Origin: CAZGSV01 sp964528605
GTDB taxonomy: Bacteria; Armatimonadota; Zipacnadia; CAZGSV01
Assembly (NCBI GenBank): GCA_964528605.1
Contig: CAZGSV010000004.1
Coordinates: forward strand, 16,534-80,533
Reading direction: 5' to 3'
Length of the DNA stretch: 64,000 nt
Part shown: piece after piece, positions 59,164-64,000 of the stretch
Numbering within the stretch: the stretch's first letter is position 1
Layout of the letters: each line of letters begins with the position of its first letter
Program-made: the position numbers and the translations under genes
The notes under the pieces: generated by a model
Database searches by the model: none
Seen by the model: the letters and a program-made list of their open reading frames with translations, nothing else
Told to the model about the DNA's origin: nothing

Positions 59164-60270
59164 GTGACGCGCTTTGTACTGTGCTTGGTAACACTGGTGC
59201 TGTTGACCCCCACTTACGCCCCCGCGGAAGTCGCACCGGCGCGTACCGCTGTCATCGGTGACGGTGCGGACGCGATCACCGTCGTCTATCTGGACCAGCC
59301 CACTGCCTACGAACGCGGCTTTGCCTATGGCAAGGCGCTGGCCAGCCAGATGGCGGTGATGGTTCCTCGTTTCCTGCAGTCCTTTGAGTGGACACCGGAG
59401 CGCATGGACGAAGTCTATGCGATGCAGGAGCCGTTCATATCTGACGACATCAAGGAAGAGATGCGCGGTCTGGCCGACGGCTCGGGCTTGCCGCTCGAGG
59501 CGATTCACCGGGCGCACATCGTGCCCGAGTTGGCCGAGTTCCACTGCTCCAACTTCGCGGCCTGGGGATCGGCAACGGAGGACGGCCGGCTGTATGCCAT
59601 TCGCGTGCTCGACTGGGAGATGAACTCGGGCTGTCAGGATTACCCGGTCATCGTCGTGAGCCGTCCCGAGTCGGGCAACCTTTGGGTCGGCGTGAATTGG
59701 GCGGGCTTCGTGGGCGCGGTGTCGGGCTTCAACGAAAAGGGCATCTCGGTGGGCGAGATGACGGCGGGCACCACGTTTCCCGAACGCCTCGAGGGCGAAC
59801 CGATGCCGTTCGTCTTCCGCGAGGTGCTGCGGTATTCGAGTACGCTGGGGGAGGCGGTGGAGAACTTCCGCAACGCCACCCGCACCTCGTGTTTCTTCTT
59901 TGCGGTGGGCGACGCCAAGATTCCTGCGGGCGAGATACTGCTGACGGGCTACGACCAGTTCCTGGAGATCAACGGCGGCGACCCCAAGTACGCGCTGTTC
60001 GGATTGCCTGCCATTCAGGACGTGGTGTACGGCAGCTACAAGAACCAACTGTGCGCCCAGATGCTACAGGAGAATCACGGCGCGATAAACGTTGACATCG
60101 CCAAGCGGATCGCTCGGGCGGTCGCCTCCGATGACAGCGCGCTGCACATGGTGGTGTTCGATCCGGGCAACCTCAAGATCTGGGTGGCCAATGCGGAGGG
60201 CAAGGAGCCCTCGCAGAAGCGGCCGTTCGTCGAGTTCGACTTGCAGCAGTTCTTGGAGGCGGTGAAATGA
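59164..60270 (+). CDS. Secreted C45-family hydrolase, tandem copy 2
   Basis: 368 residues from GTG 59164, chosen because AGGAGG lies seven bases upstream; the earlier GTG 59137 would put that site inside the gene. A signal peptide (LCLVTLVLLTPTYAPA) is present. Nucleophile Cys128 is kept in FHCSNFAAWGSAT, and GRLYAIRVLDWEMNSG and NLWVGVNWAGFVG match copy 1. Differences lie in the substrate-facing loops, for example GFNEKGISVGEMTAG against CFNEKQFTSGEMSAG in copy 1. Its stop overlaps the next small gene by four bases. Confidence 0.8.
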   Translation: MTRFVLCLVTLVLLTPTYAPAEVAPARTAVIGDGADAITVVYLDQPTAYERGFAYGKALASQMAVMVPRFLQSFEWTPERMDEVYAMQEPFISDDIKEEMRGLADGSGLPLEAIHRAHIVPELAEFHCSNFAAWGSATEDGRLYAIRVLDWEMNSGCQDYPVIVVSRPESGNLWVGVNWAGFVGAVSGFNEKGISVGEMTAGTTFPERLEGEPMPFVFREVLRYSSTLGEAVENFRNATRTSCFFFAVGDAKIPAGEILLTGYDQFLEINGGDPKYALFGLPAIQDVVYGSYKNQLCAQMLQENHGAINVDIAKRIARAVASDDSALHMVVFDPGNLKIWVANAEGKEPSQKRPFVEFDLQQFLEAVK

Positions 60271-60602
60271 GAGGGTCGCAGAAGGGGAGTGCGCAGGTTG
60301 CTTTGCGGCGGCTGGCGCGAGCCTACGGGGACCAGGTGTATCTGCGCGGGTCACCCAACCGAAAGGCCGAGCCCCGCACGCATCGCGGCTACGAGGTGCG
60401 CCTCATCGCCCACAGCGCCGCGGAGCGCGACGACATTGTGGCGCTGCTGCGCGCGGCCGGCGAGAACCCCGGCAAGCCCTTCGTTACAGGGGACTGCTGG
60501 CGCGTGCCGGTCTACGGGCAAGAGGCGGTGAAGCGTCTTGTGGCCGGCATGGGCGTCAGCGCCGCGGCGCCCAAGAGAAAAGCCGCGCGCAAGAGCAAGT
60601 AG
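60267..60602 (+). CDS. Small basic protein, unknown
   Basis: 111 residues, coupled to the C45 gene by ATGA with GGAGG seven bases upstream. The middle (~35-95) has a plausible alpha/beta fold (YEVRLIAHSAAERDDIVALLRAAG, WRVPVYGQEAVKRLVAGM), and the end is lysine/arginine-rich (KRKAARKSK), as in nucleic-acid-binding proteins. I do not recognise the family. The translational coupling supports it being real, but nothing links its role to the hydrolase. Confidence 0.6.
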   Translation: MRGSQKGSAQVALRRLARAYGDQVYLRGSPNRKAEPRTHRGYEVRLIAHSAAERDDIVALLRAAGENPGKPFVTGDCWRVPVYGQEAVKRLVAGMGVSAAAPKRKAARKSK

Positions 60603-60728
60603 TCCGCTGCTGCCTTGCGGCGCGTCAATCTGGCTCCGGCCGGGGAGGGAGCCGGACGCTCGGGGGATAAACGTGGGCCCTGGGGGTGCCGCGAGGCTCT
60701 AGGCCTTAGGAATCTACGAGGTGACACC

Positions 60729-61346
60729 ATGGCAAAGCGCTATCTCATTCTCGCGGTCTTGCCTCTCCTGCTGGTGAGCGCCGTCGCACCCGCCGAGGGG
60801 CCCGTGACTCTGGGCGGCACGCTGCCCGCAGTATCGCTCCCGGACTACTACGGCCACACCTTCAACCTGGCCGACTACTGGAACAGGCCACCGCAGGACA
60901 ATTCCGGTCCGCAGCCGACCATCCTGGTGTTGGTCTTCTTCGGCATCAACTGCCCCAGGGGCCGCGTCTACGACGATCGCGTCAACGACTTCTACGCTCG
61001 CTACGCGGTCTTGGGTGTGCAGGTGTTCGGCGTTGACGTCTACCCGAAGGAAACGCCCGAGGAGGTGCGGGTGACGGCGGCGGAACGGCGCATCGTCTAC
61101 CCCATTTTGATGGACCCGCAGGGCGTCACGATTGACATTCTGGGCGCGCGCAGGACGACCACCACGTACGTCATAGACGGCAAGGGTGTGCTGCGCTACC
61201 GGGGCTCTTTCGACAACGCCAGGGCGCTGGACGACCCCGAACGTATTCCCTACGCGGAAAGAGCGGTGGAGGCGGTGCTGCTCGGACAGCAGCCTGTTAT
61301 AGGCGACACGCCCGCCTTCGGCTGCGGGCTGCGACGAGAGGACTAG
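60729..61346 (+). CDS. Secreted AhpC/TSA-type redoxin
   Basis: 205 residues from ATG 60729 with a signal peptide (LILAVLPLLLVSAVAPA). The thioredoxin-like fold runs ~30-175: LPAVSLPDYYGHTFNLADYW, then LVFFGINCPRG with a single Cys75 where thioredoxins have CxxC, and TTTTYVIDGKGVLRYRG with the family's late Gly-x-Val pattern. A lone cysteine suits a one-Cys peroxiredoxin or a ResA-like protein that lost its resolving residue; a second Cys near the end (AFGCGLR) could resolve it. It precedes the SPFH gene by 61 bases. Confidence 0.78.
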   Translation: MAKRYLILAVLPLLLVSAVAPAEGPVTLGGTLPAVSLPDYYGHTFNLADYWNRPPQDNSGPQPTILVLVFFGINCPRGRVYDDRVNDFYARYAVLGVQVFGVDVYPKETPEEVRVTAAERRIVYPILMDPQGVTIDILGARRTTTTYVIDGKGVLRYRGSFDNARALDDPERIPYAERAVEAVLLGQQPVIGDTPAFGCGLRRED

Positions 61347-61407
61347 AAGCGCTCCGCCACACAGGCGGGCAATTGGCGGCGTGGTCATAAACAAGGGGGA
61401 ATAGACG

Positions 61408-63429
61408 ATGTTGAGCGTTTCGGCGTGGCCGACCTGGCTGGGCGTGTTCGTGGTGCTGGTGCTGGCGCTGCCCTCCATTCGCAAGATAGGGCCAACGCAG
61501 CTAGGTCTGGTTACCAAGAGGCTGGGCTTCAAGAAGTTGAGCGAGGACGACCCGGTGGCATTCCACGGCGAGGCCGGCTACCAGGCGGACCTGCTGATGC
61601 CCGGGCTGAGATGGAAGTTGTGGCTGCTCTACAAGGTGGAGAAGTTCCCTTGGGTGCAGGTGCCGGCGGGGGAGATCGGTGTCGTGATCGCGCAGGTGGG
61701 GCGCCCGCTCCCTATCGGCGCCAAGTCGGCGGTATACAAGAAGGAATTCGCCAACTTCACACATCTCAGGGGCTTTGTGGAGCAAGGGGGGCAGAAGGGG
61801 GTGCAGCGACCGGTGCTGCCCCCGGGGTCGCTGCTGCCGATCCACCCGGTCGGGTTCGTGGTGATCGCCAAGCATAAGGTGTACGGGGTGCCGGTGGCGC
61901 CCGATGTGCAGGCGCTGACCAGTCACGGGGGCACCCTCACACCCGAGGCGTTCGGGCTTAGGCCGGAGCACCTGGACCTGGTGCGCATCGCGCCGCAGGC
62001 CATCGCCCGGGGCGGCGAGACCATTGACACCGTAGGCATCGTCACCATTTTCGAGGGCGATCCCCTGCCACCCGGCGCGATCGCCAGCCGCCTGGGCGAG
62101 TTCTCCGATGTGGAGGAGATGGAGCGGGCGGGCGCGGCGGACCTGGAGATCATGGAGGTGCTGCTGGGCAGCAAGAATCGACTCCACAACAACTATCAGG
62201 ACTTCCAGGGCTTCCTGGACAGCGGCGGCAAGATCGGCCTGCAGCACGACCCGCTGCTCTACGGCGCCTATGCCCTCAACCCCTTCCTGGTGAACGTGGA
62301 AGTGGTGCCCATGTTGGTGGTGCAGCAGGGCGAGGTGGCGGTGATCAAGGGCTACGTGGGCCTGGCCACTGAGGACACCTCGGGAGTGGAGTTCAAGTTC
62401 GGTTCGCTGGTGCGGCCGGGACACCGCGGCATTTGGCAGGAGCCGCTGCGCACGGGCAAGTACCCCATCAACCCGCGCTGTTACCAAGCGGAGATAGTGC
62501 CTACCGCGATTCTGACCCTCAACTGGGCGGACGCGGTGTCGCGCGCGCACAACCTAGATGCGCAGTTGCAGCAGATAGTGGCCAAGAGCCGCGAGGGCTT
62601 CATCTTCAAGATTGACCTGCAAGTGCAGATCCACGTGCCCGACACGCGAGCGCCGAGGGTCATCTCGATGGTGGGCACGATGCAGAATCTGGTGAGCGAG
62701 GTTCTGCAGGCCGCGGTGGGTAACCACTTCCGCGACAAACTGCAGAGCATGCCCGCCATCCGCTTCATCGAGACCCGCCAGCAGGTGCAGCAGGAGGCCT
62801 TCGAGCACATCCGGGAGCGCTTGGAGGAGTATCAGGTTGAGACGAAGGGCGTCTACATCCAGGACGTGATCCTGCCCGAGGGCTTGGTCAAGGTGCTCAC
62901 CGAGCGTGAGATAGCGAACCAGGAGATCGAGACCTTCAAGAAGCAGAAGGACGCGCAGGACCAGAGGATAGCGATGGAGCAAGCGAAGGGCACGGCCGAC
63001 ATGCAAGCCGACCTCGCCCGGGCCAAGGTGGGCGTTGACATCAAGAGCAACAATGCCAACGCGCGCATTGCGGAGGCTAACGGCGAGGCGACCTACATTC
63101 GCGAGACGGGCACGGCCAAGGGCGCGGAGGTGCAAGCGGTCGGCCTGGCGCGAGCGAAGGGCTACGAGGCGCAGGTGCAGGCTTTGGGGCCCATCCCGAC
63201 GGCACTGGTCAACGTCATCAACGCCCTGGCGGAACGGCAGGTGAAGTTCGTGCCGGACGTGCTGGTGACGGGGGGAGGCGCCGCGAGCGCACTAGACGGC
63301 CTAGCCGGCGCCCTTATGCAACACCTCAACATCGGCTCCGCGCGAGCCGGGATGGTTACCACGCCGGGAGCCGCGGAAGAGACCGCCATGGCCGGGCCTG
63401 CCGCGCCTCCTGCGGAGCCCGCGGCCTAG
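61408..63429 (+). CDS. SPFH/Band 7 (flotillin-like) membrane protein
   Basis: 673 residues. A membrane helix near the N terminus (WLGVFVVLVLALPSI) is followed by unusual beta-rich stretches, then the SPFH domain with IFKIDLQVQIHVPDTRAPRV and LVSEVLQAAVGNHFRDKLQ. The long coiled-coil stalk (~455-610) is rich in Glu/Lys/Gln/Ala (NQEIETFKKQKDAQDQRIAM, EATYIRETGTAKGAEVQAVG), as in flotillins. It should assemble into a membrane cage or microdomain scaffold. No NfeD partner gene is visible within the window. The last 30 residues are alanine/proline-rich. Confidence 0.83.
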   Translation: MLSVSAWPTWLGVFVVLVLALPSIRKIGPTQLGLVTKRLGFKKLSEDDPVAFHGEAGYQADLLMPGLRWKLWLLYKVEKFPWVQVPAGEIGVVIAQVGRPLPIGAKSAVYKKEFANFTHLRGFVEQGGQKGVQRPVLPPGSLLPIHPVGFVVIAKHKVYGVPVAPDVQALTSHGGTLTPEAFGLRPEHLDLVRIAPQAIARGGETIDTVGIVTIFEGDPLPPGAIASRLGEFSDVEEMERAGAADLEIMEVLLGSKNRLHNNYQDFQGFLDSGGKIGLQHDPLLYGAYALNPFLVNVEVVPMLVVQQGEVAVIKGYVGLATEDTSGVEFKFGSLVRPGHRGIWQEPLRTGKYPINPRCYQAEIVPTAILTLNWADAVSRAHNLDAQLQQIVAKSREGFIFKIDLQVQIHVPDTRAPRVISMVGTMQNLVSEVLQAAVGNHFRDKLQSMPAIRFIETRQQVQQEAFEHIRERLEEYQVETKGVYIQDVILPEGLVKVLTEREIANQEIETFKKQKDAQDQRIAMEQAKGTADMQADLARAKVGVDIKSNNANARIAEANGEATYIRETGTAKGAEVQAVGLARAKGYEAQVQALGPIPTALVNVINALAERQVKFVPDVLVTGGGAASALDGLAGALMQHLNIGSARAGMVTTPGAAEETAMAGPAAPPAEPAA

Positions 63430-63469
63430 CAGGCGGCAGGCCTGGGAGGCTTGAACTACTGACACAGGC

Positions 63470-64000
63470 TTAGCGAGAGCTGGCGCTGGCGCGTTTCGCC
63501 GGCGCGGGGTCCCCGTACTTCATGAAGGCGCGGCTGGCGATCTCCTGGTACTTGGGGTCGAGGCCGATGGCCTCATTGGAGCCGTAGTAGCCGGCAATGA
63601 AGCCCCCCCCGAAGGAGCCGAGTTTCTCCACGTACTCGCGCGCCGCCTGCTCGATTCTTGCCGGCTCGCGCGTTTGCAGCGTCTGCTGGATGTCCACCGG
63701 CGACCAGAAGTGCAGCCGGCCGCCGAAGTGTTCGGCCAGATAATCAATGCCATGCAGTTCGGGCTGATCGAACTGGCAAACGTTGATGCCGGCCTGCGCC
63801 CAGTCCTCCAGCACTTCGGTCACGTGGCCGCAGGAGTGGAACCACACGCTGAGGCCCCGGCTGTGGGCGGCGCCGCACAGTTGCCGGAAGCAGGGGAGGA
63901 AGAGGTCGCGGAAGGCCCGTGGGCTGACGAGAAGGCGATCCTGAGTGCCCCAGTCCTCGCCGCTCTTGATACCGTCCACGCCGCAATCGGCGAGGCGATA
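63470..64000 (-). CDS. URO-D/corrinoid methyltransferase-like protein (truncated)
   Basis: The minus-strand frame is open to the last base, so the N terminus lies beyond the window; about 176 residues are visible. DGIKSGEDWGTQDRLLVSP, FRDLFLPCFRQLCGAAHSRG and VWFHSCGHVTEVL are typical of the uroporphyrinogen decarboxylase superfamily branch that includes methyl-corrinoid methyltransferases. HSCGH carries the His-x-Cys-Gly zinc-binding motif seen in MtaA/MtbA-like enzymes. Porphyrin synthesis is unlikely because true HemE lacks this motif. It may connect to the pterin-binding methyltransferase at 14506, but the two are far apart. Confidence 0.75.
   Translation of the reverse strand, partial: YRLADCGVDGIKSGEDWGTQDRLLVSPRAFRDLFLPCFRQLCGAAHSRGLSVWFHSCGHVTEVLEDWAQAGINVCQFDQPELHGIDYLAEHFGGRLHFWSPVDIQQTLQTREPARIEQAAREYVEKLGSFGGGFIAGYYGSNEAIGLDPKYQEIASRAFMKYGDPAPAKRASASSR

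Noticed and set aside
1..64000. tRNA, rRNA or other structured RNA genes
   Set aside because: I looked at every intergenic gap for tRNA arms and rRNA landmarks and saw none; short structured RNAs could still be missed by eye.

Overview
This window comes from a GC-rich, probably diderm bacterium, most likely an uncultured lineage known from environmental assemblies. A run of ten N at 47788-47797 shows it is a scaffold. A signal-peptide porin-like barrel protein (33210-34322) argues for an outer membrane. Secreted glycoside hydrolases, a Gfo/Idh oxidoreductase, C45 hydrolases, DUF4838 and DUF5916-type proteins and a URO-D methyltransferase-like protein fit Armatimonadota or a Planctomycetota/Hydrogenedentota-like group. 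That placement is an inference from gene content, and no rRNA gene is present to test it. I saw no tRNA, rRNA, CRISPR array, transposase or prophage.

Layout. 1-5662: end of a membrane spermidine-synthase-like protein, a pair of winged-helix regulators behind a clear sigma70-type promoter, and a secreted CBM9/DUF5916 protein. 5673-9675: a small four-cysteine protein, a propeller gene fragment, DMT and MFS exporters, and a DnaQ-type exonuclease fused to a WYL domain. 9831-19767 (minus strand): a DUF3999/DUF2339 pair, a membrane protein, a pterin-binding methyltransferase, two tandemly duplicated amidohydrolases, a CBS protein and a Gfo/Idh oxidoreductase. 20144-26196: a very large secreted glycoside-hydrolase-like protein, then KtrA/KtrB potassium uptake. 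26519-39429: a long operon-like run holding a LIV-type ABC importer, two phenylacetate-CoA ligases, a porin-like protein, indolepyruvate ferredoxin oxidoreductase (two subunits), a double-ACT protein and an amidohydrolase. 39576-45430: a DUF4838 protein and a three-part fusion of glycoside hydrolase, beta-propeller and GDPD. 45630-52613: gene remnants, a non-RD protein kinase, a radical SAM protein, a metallophosphoesterase and an anti-sigma/zinc-ribbon/ECF sigma module. 52945-64000: an aminotransferase, three C45-family hydrolases, a chimeric ECF/PilB remnant, an alpha-galactosidase, a redoxin, an SPFH protein and a truncated URO-D protein.

How it fits together. The 26519-39429 run reads as one route for 2-oxoacids or aryl acids from amino-acid breakdown: outer-membrane passage, ABC import, oxidative decarboxylation to acyl-CoA by IorAB, ligation to CoA by PaaK, and ACT sensing. 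The glycoside hydrolases, alpha-galactosidase, oxidoreductase and exporters suggest a carbohydrate-scavenging heterotroph.

Two genome-scale signals stand out. The palindrome RTCGAY is almost absent (two copies found by eye), so Ile-Asp is written ATT-GAY or ATA-GAY. Intergenic spaces carry several families of inverted repeats, some lying exactly where gene fragments end. Four gene remnants (6241, 28085, 45630, 55417) record recent rearrangement.
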